The notes under the pieces were generated by a model. It was not told where the DNA came from. It saw only the letters and a program-made list of their open reading frames with translations, and made no database searches. Below, piece by piece: positions 51,088-60,479 of a stretch of 64,000 nt of DNA. The stretch is from contig NZ_NOYI01000002.1 of NCBI RefSeq assembly GCF_002258785.1, positions 124,001 to 188,000 on the forward strand. Reading direction: 5' to 3'. This stretch comes from Rhodococcus sp. 06-235-1A. GTDB taxonomy: Bacteria; Actinomycetota; Actinomycetes; Mycobacteriales; Mycobacteriaceae. Position numbers and translations under genes: made by a program. Position 1 is the first letter of the stretch. Every line of letters begins with the position of its first letter.

Positions 51088-54000
51088 GTGTTCTTGCTGC
51101 TGTCCACGTCGGACACCGATCTGCTCAGTGCCCGTGCCAGTGGAGCCGATTTCACCTGGGGTAACCCCTCCCGCCTGCTGGCGCAGGACATTCCGGCGAT
51201 GGCCGAATCGGCCGAGCTGATCATCGTCCGCATCCTGGGATCGCGGCGCTCGTGGGAGGCGGGCATCGACGCCGTACTCGCCACCGGGCTTCCGGTTGTC
51301 GTTCTCGGCGGTGAGCAGACTCCTGACGCAGATCTGATGGAGCTCTCGACGGTACCTGCGAACGTCGCGGCGCAGGCGCACAACTATCTGGCCGAGGGCG
51401 GATCGGACAACCTTCGTCAGCTGTACAACTTCCTCTCCGACACCGTGCTGCTGACCGGACACGGTTTCGACGCGCCGCGGCACCTGCCGACGTGGGGCCA
51501 CCTCGAGCGAAGCTCCGCGCAGCACTCCGACGGTCCGACGGTGGCGATCCTGTACTACCGCGCCCAGCACCTGGCCGGAAACACCCACTACATCGACGCT
51601 CTCGCGACGGCTGTCGAGAACGCCGGAGCCACGGCCCTCCCGATCTACTGCGCGTCGCTGCGTACGGCCGAAGCCGACCTGCTCGAGACCCTGAAGTCCG
51701 CAGATGCCCTGGTCGTCACGGTGCTGGCAGCAGGCGGCACCAAACCGGCCGGAGCGTCGGCAGGCGGGGACGACGAAGCCTGGGACGTCGCCGAACTCGC
51801 GGCTCTCGACGTCCCGATCCTGCAGGGTCTGTGCCTGACGAGCTCTCGCGCGACGTGGTCCCAGAACGACGACGGCCTCTCCCCGCTCGACGTGGCCACA
51901 CAGGTCGCGGTACCGGAATTCGACGGCCGGCTCATCACGGTTCCGTTCTCGTTCAAGGAGATCGACGACGACGGCCTGACCACGTACGTTCCGGACCACG
52001 AGCGAGCAGCGCGCGTCGCCGGCATCGCAGTCAGGCACGCCCGGCTACGGCACATCCCGGCAGCCGACCGACGCATCGCTCTGATGTTCTCGGCCTATCC
52101 CACCAAGCACGCGCGGATCGGCAACGCCGTCGGCCTCGACACTCCGGCCAGCGCGATCGCGTTGATGTCGGACATGCGCACTGCCGGTTACGACCTCGGC
52201 CCGCTCGACGGCACGGACTCGGTACCCGGTCTGGCCGCTCGCGACGGTGATGCACTCATTCACGCTTTGATCGCCCGCGGTGGCCAGGATCCCAACTGGC
52301 TCACGGACGCTCAGCTCGAGGGCAACCCCATTCGCATCTCGGCGGCGCAGTACCGAACCTGGTTCGAGCAGCTCCCCGCGGATCTCCGAGACGGCGTCGT
52401 CGAGCATTGGGGCCCGGCACCGGGCGATCTGTATGTCGATCGTTCGGCCGATCCGAACGGTGAGATCGTGATCGCTGCAATGCAATTCGGCAACGTCGTG
52501 ATCATGGTGCAGCCGCCGCGGGGGTTCGGCGAGAAGCCGGTTGCGATCTACCACGACCCTGATCTGCCGCCGAGCCACCACTATCTGGCGGCCTACCGGT
52601 GGATCTCGGCTACCCAGGCCGACGGCGGCTTCGGTGCCGACGCAATGGTGCACCTGGGCAAGCACGGCAACCTGGAGTGGCTGCCGGGCAAGACACTCGG
52701 TATGTCGGCTTCCTGCGGAACCGACGCGGCGCTGGGAGATCTGCCACTGATCTATCCGTTCCTCGTCAACGACCCGGGGGAGGGCACGCAGGCCAAACGT
52801 CGAGCCCACGCCACTCTCGTCGATCACCTGATTCCGCCGATGGCGCGTGCGGAGAGTTACGGAGACATCTCCCGGCTCGAGCAACTGCTCGACGAGCACG
52901 CGAACATCTCGGCACTCGACCCTGCCAAGCTGCCCGCAATCCGACAGCAGATCTGGACCCTGATGACCGCGGCGCAGATGCACAAGGACCTCGGACTCGA
53001 GGAACGCCCCGACGAGGAGGTGTTCGACGACATGCTGCTGCATGTCGACGGATGGCTGTGTGAGATCAAGGACGTGCAGATCCGAGATGGGCTGCACATC
53101 CTGGGCCAGGAACCCGTCGGTGATGCCGAGGTCGAGCTGGTGCTGGCGATGCTGCGTGCTCGGCAGATGTGGGGCGGTGAGCAGACGGTCCCCGGACTTC
53201 GCGAGGCTCTCGGGCTCAGCGAGGACGGCGACGAGGAACGCACGCGCGTCGACACCATCGAGGCGGTGGCGCACGGTCTGGTCGCGGCCATGCAGGCCAC
53301 GCAGTGGAATCCCGCAGAGGCCGCACGGGTGGCGGGCGAGCACGGTGCCGTGGTGGCAGAAATTCTCGAGTTCGCCGCAGCCGAGGTGGTACCGCGTCTG
53401 CGCGGAACCTCACGCGAGATCGAGCAGGTATTGCACGCGCTCGACGGCGGGTTCATCGCGGCAGGGCCGAGCGGTTCACCGCTGCGCGGACTGATCAATG
53501 TGCTTCCTACCGGGCGCAACTTCTATTCCGTCGACCCGAAGGCCGTGCCGTCGAAACTGGCGTGGGAGACCGGTCAGGCGATGGCGGAGTCGTTGCTCGC
53601 TCGCTACCTTCAGGATCACGGGGAGTGGCCGAAGTCGGTCGGTTTGTCGGTGTGGGGCACGTCCGCGATGCGGACCTCCGGCGACGACATTGCCGAAGTC
53701 TTCGCACTGTTGGGCGTGTCACCGGTGTGGGACGAAGCATCGCGCCGAGTCACTCGGCTCGAGGTGATCGATCTCGTCGAGCTCGGCCGACCCCGCATCG
53801 ACGTGACGGTCCGGATCAGCGGCTTCTTCCGCGACGCCTTCCCTCATGTGCTGGCTCTGCTCGACGATGCAGTCCGGATGGTTGCCGCGTTGGACGAGCC
53901 GGCCGAGCAGAACTACGTCCGAGCACATGCACAGGCCGATCTTGCCGAGCACGGCGACGAACGACGTTCCACGACAAGGATCTTCGGCTCCAAGCCGGGA

Positions 54001-54693
54001 ACGTACGGTGCCGGCTTGCTTCAGCTGATCGACAGCAAGACCTGGCGCAGCGACGACGACCTCGCACAGGTGTACACCACCTGGGGCGGCTTCGCGTACG
54101 GCCGCGGTCTCGACGGCGTGCCCGCTTCGGACGACATGCGCACCGCCTACAAGCGCATTGCCGTCGCCGCCAAGAACACCGATACGCGCGAGCACGACAT
54201 CGCCGATTCCGACGACTACTTCCAGTACCACGGCGGCATGGTCGCGACCGTGCGTGCGCTGACCGGAAAGTCGCCCGAGGCATACATCGGCGACAGCACG
54301 CGCCCGGAATCGGTGCGCACGCGCACCCTGTCGGAGGAGACCGCGCGGGTGTTCCGAGCCCGGGTGGTGAACCCGCGGTGGCTCGAGGCCATGCGCAGGC
54401 ACGGATACAAGGGCGCGTTCGAGATGGCAGCGACGGTGGACTACCTGTTCGGCTACGACGCGACGACCGACGTCGTCCAGGATTGGATGTACGAGAAGCT
54501 GGCCGAGACGTACGTACTCGACGAGCAGAACCAGAAGTTCATGCAGCAGTCCAATCCGTGGGCGCTGCACGGTATCGCGGAGCGGCTGCTCGAAGCGGCC
54601 GAACGAAAGATGTGGGCCGAGCCGGACAAGCAGGTTCTCGACGGGTTGCGCCAGGTGTACCTGGAAACCGAGGGCGAGCTCGAAGGGGAGTAG
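51088..54693 (+). CDS. cobN: cobaltochelatase subunit CobN
   Basis: A 1201-aa large subunit of the ATP-dependent aerobic cobaltochelatase, which inserts cobalt into hydrogenobyrinate a,c-diamide with CobS and CobT. The sequence follows mycobacterial CobN closely: LLLSTSDTDLLSARASG at the N terminus, FSAYPTKHARIGNAVGLDTPAS, HLGKHGNLEWLPGKTLG and DPGEGTQAKRRAHA in the core, and RIFGSKPGTYGAG near the C terminus. The open frame begins at 50878, inside the riboswitch; GTG 51088 has GGAGGG 8 nt upstream and the expected N terminus. CobS and CobT are not in the window. Confidence 0.96.
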   Translation: MFLLLSTSDTDLLSARASGADFTWGNPSRLLAQDIPAMAESAELIIVRILGSRRSWEAGIDAVLATGLPVVVLGGEQTPDADLMELSTVPANVAAQAHNYLAEGGSDNLRQLYNFLSDTVLLTGHGFDAPRHLPTWGHLERSSAQHSDGPTVAILYYRAQHLAGNTHYIDALATAVENAGATALPIYCASLRTAEADLLETLKSADALVVTVLAAGGTKPAGASAGGDDEAWDVAELAALDVPILQGLCLTSSRATWSQNDDGLSPLDVATQVAVPEFDGRLITVPFSFKEIDDDGLTTYVPDHERAARVAGIAVRHARLRHIPAADRRIALMFSAYPTKHARIGNAVGLDTPASAIALMSDMRTAGYDLGPLDGTDSVPGLAARDGDALIHALIARGGQDPNWLTDAQLEGNPIRISAAQYRTWFEQLPADLRDGVVEHWGPAPGDLYVDRSADPNGEIVIAAMQFGNVVIMVQPPRGFGEKPVAIYHDPDLPPSHHYLAAYRWISATQADGGFGADAMVHLGKHGNLEWLPGKTLGMSASCGTDAALGDLPLIYPFLVNDPGEGTQAKRRAHATLVDHLIPPMARAESYGDISRLEQLLDEHANISALDPAKLPAIRQQIWTLMTAAQMHKDLGLEERPDEEVFDDMLLHVDGWLCEIKDVQIRDGLHILGQEPVGDAEVELVLAMLRARQMWGGEQTVPGLREALGLSEDGDEERTRVDTIEAVAHGLVAAMQATQWNPAEAARVAGEHGAVVAEILEFAAAEVVPRLRGTSREIEQVLHALDGGFIAAGPSGSPLRGLINVLPTGRNFYSVDPKAVPSKLAWETGQAMAESLLARYLQDHGEWPKSVGLSVWGTSAMRTSGDDIAEVFALLGVSPVWDEASRRVTRLEVIDLVELGRPRIDVTVRISGFFRDAFPHVLALLDDAVRMVAALDEPAEQNYVRAHAQADLAEHGDERRSTTRIFGSKPGTYGAGLLQLIDSKTWRSDDDLAQVYTTWGGFAYGRGLDGVPASDDMRTAYKRIAVAAKNTDTREHDIADSDDYFQYHGGMVATVRALTGKSPEAYIGDSTRPESVRTRTLSEETARVFRARVVNPRWLEAMRRHGYKGAFEMAATVDYLFGYDATTDVVQDWMYEKLAETYVLDEQNQKFMQQSNPWALHGIAERLLEAAERKMWAEPDKQVLDGLRQVYLETEGELEGE

Positions 54694-54698
54694 CGACG

Positions 54699-54704
54699 TA
54701 CTCT
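54699..54704 (+). promoter_or_regulatory. -10 hexamer TACTCT, leaderless promoter of the PPOX-class gene
   Basis: TACTCT is 7 nt before ATG 54712, immediately after the cobN stop. Confidence 0.5.
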
Positions 54705-54711
54705 GAGCAGT

Positions 54712-55092
54712 ATGGCCGCCACGTTCGAAGACATTGCCAAGGGCAAGTACGTACTGCTGACGACGTTCAAGAAGGACGGCACCGGGGTGCCGACACCGCT
54801 GTGGGGTGCCCTCGACGGTGATCGACTGCTCGTGTGGACGGTCGCAGATTCGTGGAAGGTCAAACGGATTCGCAGGAATCCGAGGGTCACCCTTGCGCCG
54901 TGCGACATGCGCGGCAACCCTCAGGGCGACGCGGTCGAGGCCACCGCAGAGATTCTCGACTCGGTCGAGACCGAAAAAGCGCGAGCGGCGATCGCATCGA
55001 AGTACGGCATCATCGGCTGGCTCACGGTCAAAGGCAGTGTGTTGCGTCGCGGCAAGAGCGGTTCCGTGGGTCTGGCGATCACCGCCGCCTGA
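54712..55092 (+). CDS. PPOX-class F420-dependent oxidoreductase
   Basis: A 126-aa split beta-barrel protein (Rv2061c-like). The segments GKYVLLTTFKKDGTGVPTPLW and RIRRNPRVTLAPCDMRGNP are typical of the pyridoxamine-oxidase-like F420-binding group. The substrate is unknown. It follows cobN as in mycobacteria, but it has its own promoter and no known role in cobalamin synthesis. Confidence 0.86.
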   Translation: MAATFEDIAKGKYVLLTTFKKDGTGVPTPLWGALDGDRLLVWTVADSWKVKRIRRNPRVTLAPCDMRGNPQGDAVEATAEILDSVETEKARAAIASKYGIIGWLTVKGSVLRRGKSGSVGLAITAA

Positions 55093-55178
55093 GTAGCGAA
55101 AGTCGGCACCATCGCTCGTATGCACGGTTCCGAATGCTTTGTGAGGCAGCTTCCCCTGCTGCCGGAATGGAGCACCAC

Positions 55179-55604
55179 GTGCCAATCGCAGTGACCGACT
55201 ACAACCATGTACGCCTGACCGTCAGCGACATCGACCGGTCCCGGTCGTTCTACGACTCGGTATTCGGCTTCGACGTCGCATACGCCTGGGATCCCGACGC
55301 GGACGAGGAGACCAAGAAGGCTCTGTGGTTCCTCTTCGGCGGAGTCATCTACAAGTTCGGCGGTGGGCTGCTCGGTCTGCGCCCGGTCGCACCGAGCGAC
55401 GACACGTTCGCCGAAGACCGTTGCGGTCTCGATCACCTCAGCTTCACCGTCGACACGCGCGCCGCGCTCGAGGACGCCGTGAAGACGCTCGACGACCTCG
55501 GCATCGCGCACGAGGGCATCAAGGACGCCGGGCCCGGACTGTCCATCCTGGAGTTCCGCGACCCCGACAACATCGCCCTCGAACTCTCAGGCCCCGACAA
55601 GTAG
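55179..55604 (+). CDS. VOC family protein (glyoxalase/bleomycin-resistance-like)
   Basis: A 141-aa protein with the paired beta-alpha-beta-beta-beta fold of the VOC superfamily: DYNHVRLTVSDIDRSRSFYDSVFG in the first half and GLDHLSFTVDTRAALEDAV and LEFRDPDNIALEL in the second. His and Glu residues at the usual metal positions are present, but the reaction is unknown. GTG 55179 has GGAG 6 nt upstream; ATG 55167 (145 aa) is an alternative without a good site. Confidence 0.83.
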   Translation: MPIAVTDYNHVRLTVSDIDRSRSFYDSVFGFDVAYAWDPDADEETKKALWFLFGGVIYKFGGGLLGLRPVAPSDDTFAEDRCGLDHLSFTVDTRAALEDAVKTLDDLGIAHEGIKDAGPGLSILEFRDPDNIALELSGPDK

Positions 55605-55616
55605 CTCGGACGGGCA

Positions 55617-56984
55617 CTACTGTGCAGCGCTGACCGACGACATATGGAAATCGGGAATGCGTAGCGGCGGCATTGCTGTGCGGGTGAACCAGTCCTTCCA
55701 CTCGCGCGGCAGTGTCGCCTCTGTCGTTCCTGCCTCGGTGACGCGTCGTAGCAGATCCAGCGGGCTTTCGTTGAAGCGGAAGTTGTTCACTGCACCGGTG
55801 ATCCGACCGTCCTCGATCGCGTAGACGCCATCTCTGGTCAGGCCGGTCAGCAGCAGCGAGGTCGGGTCGACCTCCCGGATGTACCAGAGTGTCGTCAGGA
55901 GCAATCCGCGTTCTGTATCGGCAACCATCTTGTCCAGACCGACGTCCGTGCCGCCCGTCAGAACGAGGTTCTCACCCGGCACCGCGACGGGAACTCCGAA
56001 CTTCTGCGCCGATGCACGTGGGTAGGACAGGGTGGACACCGATCCGTCGCGGATCCAGTCGACGCGGTCGATGTCCATGCCGTTGTCGAACACCGACACC
56101 GAATCGCTGGACGACCCGGCAACGACGAACGGGGCGTACTCGAGACCGGAGGCGTGAGGATCGGAGTACAACGTGAGCGGCAGATCCGTCAGCTTCTCAC
56201 CCGTTCGCGTCCCGCCCGCACGGGAGAGCCCGGTACGGCCCTCCTGCGCTCCGCGGCCTTCCATGGTCCACATCAGATAGATCATCAGGTCCGCCACGGC
56301 CGACGGCGGAAGCAGAGTCTCGTAGCGACCAGCGGGCAACTCGACGGTGTTCTCGGCCCACCCGAGTCGCGTGGACAGCTCGTCCAGCATGGTCCCGACG
56401 GACACATCCCGGAAATCGACGGTCCCGGTGCCGACCCACGCGCTGGCCCCGGAACGCTTGCCGTTGATCTCGACCGAACCGGTCGGCTGCGTGAACGTAC
56501 GACGCAGGCCCGTCGAGGTTCCGAGCCAGACGTTGTCGACCCGATGCTGAGCGAATCCGTACAACGCGTCGTGGCCGTCGAACCCGACATTCAATTCCGT
56601 TGCCAGCGAACCGAACACATCGATCGACGTGTGTTGCGCTCGGCGGTCCCAGTCCTGCGGGTCGGAGGCCGACTCTCTAGGCAGTAAGGGCATCGCGTCG
56701 TCGGCGGGCTCCGCCGATCGCGCCGCCGCTTCGCTCGCGCGAACCACGGCCTGGATATCCGACGGGTCGACGCTCGTCGACGACACGGTGCCCACTCGTG
56801 CAGTATCGGAATCACGCACGATCGAGACCACCTCCCAGCGCCGTGACGTCGCAATTCCGTTGGTGGTCATGGAGTTTCCGGCCCACCGAAGCGTGGCGTC
56901 GCTCGAGTCGGTGACGATGACGATGGTGTCGTCGACACTCGCGCAGGCGAGTGCACGTTCGATCACGAGCTGTGCGGCGATCAT
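55617..56984 (-). CDS. metallopeptidase TldE/PmbA family protein
   Basis: A 455-aa partner subunit of the TldD/TldE peptidase. It lacks the zinc-binding HExxxH and has the family's RYETLLPPSAVADLMIYL and NGKRSGASAW regions plus C-terminal WYIREVDPTSLLLTGLTRDGVY. TldD/TldE heterodimers degrade unfolded peptides and can process modified peptides. ATG 56984 overlaps the tldD stop as ATGA, so the two are co-translated. Confidence 0.88.
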   Translation of the reverse strand: MIAAQLVIERALACASVDDTIVIVTDSSDATLRWAGNSMTTNGIATSRRWEVVSIVRDSDTARVGTVSSTSVDPSDIQAVVRASEAAARSAEPADDAMPLLPRESASDPQDWDRRAQHTSIDVFGSLATELNVGFDGHDALYGFAQHRVDNVWLGTSTGLRRTFTQPTGSVEINGKRSGASAWVGTGTVDFRDVSVGTMLDELSTRLGWAENTVELPAGRYETLLPPSAVADLMIYLMWTMEGRGAQEGRTGLSRAGGTRTGEKLTDLPLTLYSDPHASGLEYAPFVVAGSSSDSVSVFDNGMDIDRVDWIRDGSVSTLSYPRASAQKFGVPVAVPGENLVLTGGTDVGLDKMVADTERGLLLTTLWYIREVDPTSLLLTGLTRDGVYAIEDGRITGAVNNFRFNESPLDLLRRVTEAGTTEATLPREWKDWFTRTAMPPLRIPDFHMSSVSAAQ

Positions 56985-58507
56985 CTACCTGCCTCCGATC
57001 GGGTGTTGAGGACGTTGACTCCACGGAAGAGCGCGACGGGGCAGCCGTGGCTGACGGCGGCCACCTGTCCGGGTTGCGCCTTACCGCAATTGAATGCACC
57101 GCCCAGTCGCCAGGTGGACGCTCCGCCGAGCAGTTCCATCGAGCCCCAGAAATCGGTGGTCGTCGCCTGATACGCAACGTCGCGCACCTGGCCGTCGAGC
57201 ACACCGTTGCGGATGCGGTAGAAGCGTTGTCCGGTGAACTGAAAGTTGTAGCGCTGCATGTCGATCGACCAGGATTTGTCGCCGACCACGTAGATGCCGT
57301 CCTCGACCGCCCCGATCACGTCGGCGGTCGAGCGGTCCGTGTCGGGATCGGCCTGCAGAGACACGTTGGCCATCCGCTGGATCGGGACATGATGGGGGGA
57401 ATCCGCGTACGAGCACCCGTTGGACCGTTCGAGCCCGAGCCGGGGGGCGAAGACGCGATCGAGTTGGTATCCGACGAGTGTCCCGTCGCGAACCAGATCC
57501 CACTTCTGCGACGCCACCCCGTCGTCGTCGTAACCGATGCTGGCCAGGCCGTTGATCTCGGTTCGGTCGGCAGTGACGTGCATGATGGGCGATCCGTAGC
57601 GCAACGTACCCAGCTGGTCGGGCGTAGCGAACGAAGTGCCCGCGTAGGCGGCCTCGTAGCCGATGGCCCGATCGTATTCCGTTGCGTGGCCTATCGACTC
57701 GTGGATCGTGAGCCACAGGTTGGTCGGATCGATGACGAGATCCGTTGGTCCGGCCGCCACGGACGGCGCCTTCACTTTCTCTGCCAGCCACTCGGGAATG
57801 CGGGCCAGCTCGTCGGCCCAGTCCCATGTGCTGCGCTCACCCAGGTATTCCCAGCCCCGCCCGACGGGTGGCGCGAGCGTGCGCATGGTCTCGAACGCCC
57901 CGGCGGCGCGGTCGACCGTGGTGGCCTCGAACTGGGGATGCAGACGCACCCGCTGCTGGGTGATCGCGCTCCCGGCCAGGTCGGCGTAGAACGACTGCTC
58001 CTTGACCTGCATCACCGCTGCCGTCACATGGTCGACGCCGTCCGACGCGGCCAGACGAGACGAGTACTCGGCCAGCAACCCCACCTTGTCGGCAGTGGGT
58101 ACCTCGAACGGATCGATGTCGTACTCCGACACCCACGTCGCATTCGAGTACACCGGCTCGGGGGCGAGTTCGACCCGTTCGCGATTGAGCGCACGGAGGG
58201 CGGTCGCAACCTCCACCGCTCTACGGGCGGTGACTGCAGCCGCGTCGGTACTCAACTCTGCGTGCGAGGCGAAGCCCCAGGTGCCGTCGACCACAACCCG
58301 CACTGCCAGCCCGATCTCACCGGCATCGACCGACGACTGAACCGAGCCGTCGCGCAGCGAGATCGCCTGTGTCGTCAAGCGCTGTACACGCACATCGGCG
58401 TGGGTCGCTCCAGCCGAACGTGCTGTGCTCAGCGCGGCATCCGCGAGGTCCCGCAGGGGCAGGGCGAGGAAGTCGGCATCGACCGACCGATCGGGTTGTC
58501 TCGTCAC
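56981..58507 (-). CDS. tldD: metalloprotease TldD
   Basis: A 508-aa zinc peptidase subunit. The metal-binding motif HESIGH is at residues 269-274, followed by the conserved ATEYDRAIGYEAAYAGTSFA region. The C-terminal FTGQRFYRIRNGVLDGQVRDVAYQ and NCGKAQPGQVAAVSHGCP segments are typical. No peptide-natural-product precursor is seen nearby, so a housekeeping role is likely. GTG 58507 is 7 nt from TAGCGT; the longer frame is rejected because it overlaps the transporter. Confidence 0.9.
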   Translation of the reverse strand: MTRQPDRSVDADFLALPLRDLADAALSTARSAGATHADVRVQRLTTQAISLRDGSVQSSVDAGEIGLAVRVVVDGTWGFASHAELSTDAAAVTARRAVEVATALRALNRERVELAPEPVYSNATWVSEYDIDPFEVPTADKVGLLAEYSSRLAASDGVDHVTAAVMQVKEQSFYADLAGSAITQQRVRLHPQFEATTVDRAAGAFETMRTLAPPVGRGWEYLGERSTWDWADELARIPEWLAEKVKAPSVAAGPTDLVIDPTNLWLTIHESIGHATEYDRAIGYEAAYAGTSFATPDQLGTLRYGSPIMHVTADRTEINGLASIGYDDDGVASQKWDLVRDGTLVGYQLDRVFAPRLGLERSNGCSYADSPHHVPIQRMANVSLQADPDTDRSTADVIGAVEDGIYVVGDKSWSIDMQRYNFQFTGQRFYRIRNGVLDGQVRDVAYQATTTDFWGSMELLGGASTWRLGGAFNCGKAQPGQVAAVSHGCPVALFRGVNVLNTRSEAGR

Positions 58508-58514
58508 TGCACCG

Positions 58515-58520
58515 ACGCTA
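58515..58520 (-). promoter_or_regulatory. -10 hexamer TAGCGT, leaderless promoter of tldD-tldE
   Basis: On the minus strand TAGCGT is 7 nt before GTG 58507 and overlaps the stop codon of the upstream transporter gene. Confidence 0.45.
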
Positions 58521-59285
58521 GCCGAACTGCTGCCAGCCGAGTCGGACAACCATCCCCACCACGACGACGAGTAGGACGATCCTGACGAACCCGGCACCTC
58601 TGGACACCGCTGTCCTGGACCCGAGGACAGCACCGAAGACGTTGCACACCGCCATGGCAGCGCCGAGCTGCCAGTACACACTGCCGGTGACGGCGAAGAA
58701 AGCGAGGGCACCGACGTTCGATCCGACGTTGATCACCTTGGCCATCGCGGCGCTGCGGACGAACTCCGTTCCGAGCATCGTGGCGAACACGATGATGAGG
58801 AATGTGCCGGTGCCGGGCCCGAGGATGCCGTCGTAGAAGCCGATCCCCGCGGCCGCGAGACCGATGACCATCAGAACCTTGCGATGCGTCGGCGGCGACG
58901 GCGCAGCGGTTCGACCGATGGTAGGGCGGCACGTCACCAGTACTGCCACGCCGACGAGTACCACCATGATGATCGGGACGAACAGCTCGCGGTCGATCAG
59001 CGAGACGGCAGCAGCGCCGGCGGCCGAGGTCACCGCTGCGAGGACACCGGCCGGGACCAGCACCGTCCAGTTCAGCGAGACCTTCCGCGCGAATGTGACG
59101 ACCGCGGCCACGGTACCGAAGACAGCGGTCGCCTTGTTCGTTGCCAGTGCCGCCTGCTGCGTCAGTTGTGGTGCCACGAGCAGGATTGCGGGCAACAGGA
59201 TCAGGCCGCCTCCACCGACCACGGCGTCGACCCAACCTGCTGCTGTAGCGGCCACCAACAGCAGTCCCCAGTCCGCGACAGTCAT
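58518..59285 (-). CDS. TSUP family transporter (TauE/SafE-like)
   Basis: A 255-aa membrane protein with about seven to eight hydrophobic helices. The motifs GWVDAVVGGGGLILLPAILL near the N terminus and GFYDGILGPGTGTFLIIVF near the middle are the repeated signatures of the TSUP family, which exports sulfite or organosulfonates or carries related anions. The substrate is not identifiable. Its ATG is only 17 bp from the divergent histidine kinase ATG. Confidence 0.9.
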   Translation of the reverse strand: MTVADWGLLLVAATAAGWVDAVVGGGGLILLPAILLVAPQLTQQAALATNKATAVFGTVAAVVTFARKVSLNWTVLVPAGVLAAVTSAAGAAAVSLIDRELFVPIIMVVLVGVAVLVTCRPTIGRTAAPSPPTHRKVLMVIGLAAAGIGFYDGILGPGTGTFLIIVFATMLGTEFVRSAAMAKVINVGSNVGALAFFAVTGSVYWQLGAAMAVCNVFGAVLGSRTAVSRGAGFVRIVLLVVVVGMVVRLGWQQFG

Positions 59286-59302
59286 GGGGCAAACTCAATC
59301 AC

Positions 59303-60463
59303 ATGCGTCGTTTCAGCCTGTGGCTCCGTGGGCAGCCCTTCATAGCGGATGCATTGCTGGCGGCAGGACTGTTCTTCGTCGAGATGGTAGTGTTCGTCAG
59401 TTCTGCCGATGGACTGAACGGGCCGTTGTTCCTCCTCTTCTCGGTCGTGTTGTCGGCACCCGTCGCGTGGCGGCGTCGCTTTCCTCGGTCGGTAGCATCG
59501 TTCGTTCTCGTGGCCATGGGCCTGTGCGATATTGCGGGTGCCATGGCGGGCGACGCATTCAACGGTCACCCGGCGACGCTGGCTCTGCCGATCATGCTCT
59601 ACACACTCGTTGCGTACGTAGGACGAGTTCAGGGTGCCGTCTACGCCGTTGCTCTCGGAGCGTATTCGGTAGCGTCCATGCTGCTGTTCGACCAGCCGAT
59701 TTTCACGACAGTGTTGTTCGGCGCTCTTCTCTACACGCTGTCCTGGCTCGCGGCTGAGTTTCTCGGTGCTCGGCGGGCCTACGACGAGGCGATGGAGGCT
59801 CGACTGGTCGTGGCCGAGTACGACCGGGATCGACGCGCCGAGGAGGCCGTACTCATGGAACGGACGCGTATCGCACGGGAGTTGCACGACGTCGTTGCCC
59901 ACGGTGTCAGCGTCATGGTGGTGCAGGCCGACGGGGCCTCGTATGCGATCAGGCGCAATCCGGAGCGCGCAGAACAGGCCGTGGCAAACATCTCCGCTAC
60001 CGGCCGGCTCGCCCTGGCCGAGTTGCGTCGGACGGTCGCGCTGCTGAGGACGTCACCCGACACGGACGACATGCCCCAGTACGGCACCGCCGGGCTCGCG
60101 CACGTCGTCGAGATGATGGGGCGGGCCGGATTGAACGTCGAGCTCGAACAGACCGGGAACCTCGACGACATCAGTCCGGCGATCAGTCTGGGAGTCCACC
60201 GATTGGTGCAGGAATCGTTGACCAATGTCCTACGCCACGCCGGTCACGCCCCGCGCGCCGTGGTGAAAGTCGTGCGTGAGGACGAGGCAGTCACCGTCGA
60301 GATATCGGACAACGGCACCGAGAGCGGACCCTCGTCGACGGCGGGCGGCGGACACGGACTCCTCGGGATGCGTGAGCGAGTGGCTGTGCTGCAGGGCACG
60401 CTGCATGCGGGTCGAACGCCGCGCGGCAATTGGCTCGTGCGCGCAACGCTGCCGCTCGACTGA
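59303..60463 (+). CDS. two-component sensor histidine kinase (NarL/LuxR partner type)
   Basis: A 386-aa membrane kinase. Several N-terminal helices (about residues 10-150) precede a HisKA_3 dimerisation domain with phosphoacceptor His195 in RELHDVVAHGVSVMV. The HATPase domain has GVHRLVQESLTNVLRHAG (N box) and GGGHGLLGMRERV (G2-like box). The sensing signal is unknown. The response regulator follows after 16 bp and is probably its partner. Confidence 0.92.
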   Translation: MRRFSLWLRGQPFIADALLAAGLFFVEMVVFVSSADGLNGPLFLLFSVVLSAPVAWRRRFPRSVASFVLVAMGLCDIAGAMAGDAFNGHPATLALPIMLYTLVAYVGRVQGAVYAVALGAYSVASMLLFDQPIFTTVLFGALLYTLSWLAAEFLGARRAYDEAMEARLVVAEYDRDRRAEEAVLMERTRIARELHDVVAHGVSVMVVQADGASYAIRRNPERAEQAVANISATGRLALAELRRTVALLRTSPDTDDMPQYGTAGLAHVVEMMGRAGLNVELEQTGNLDDISPAISLGVHRLVQESLTNVLRHAGHAPRAVVKVVREDEAVTVEISDNGTESGPSSTAGGGHGLLGMRERVAVLQGTLHAGRTPRGNWLVRATLPLD

Positions 60464-60467
60464 GGGC

Positions 60468-60473
60468 TAGGTT
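60468..60473 (+). promoter_or_regulatory. -10 hexamer TAGGTT before the response regulator gene
   Basis: TAGGTT is 6 nt before GTG 60480, immediately after the kinase stop. The regulator could be transcribed alone as well as with the kinase. Confidence 0.4.
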
Positions 60474-60479
60474 GAATCG

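Noticed and set aside
52045..53343. 432-residue open frame on the - strand
   Set aside because: It is antisense to cobN and has no family features; cobN on the + strand matches mycobacterial CobN closely along its length.
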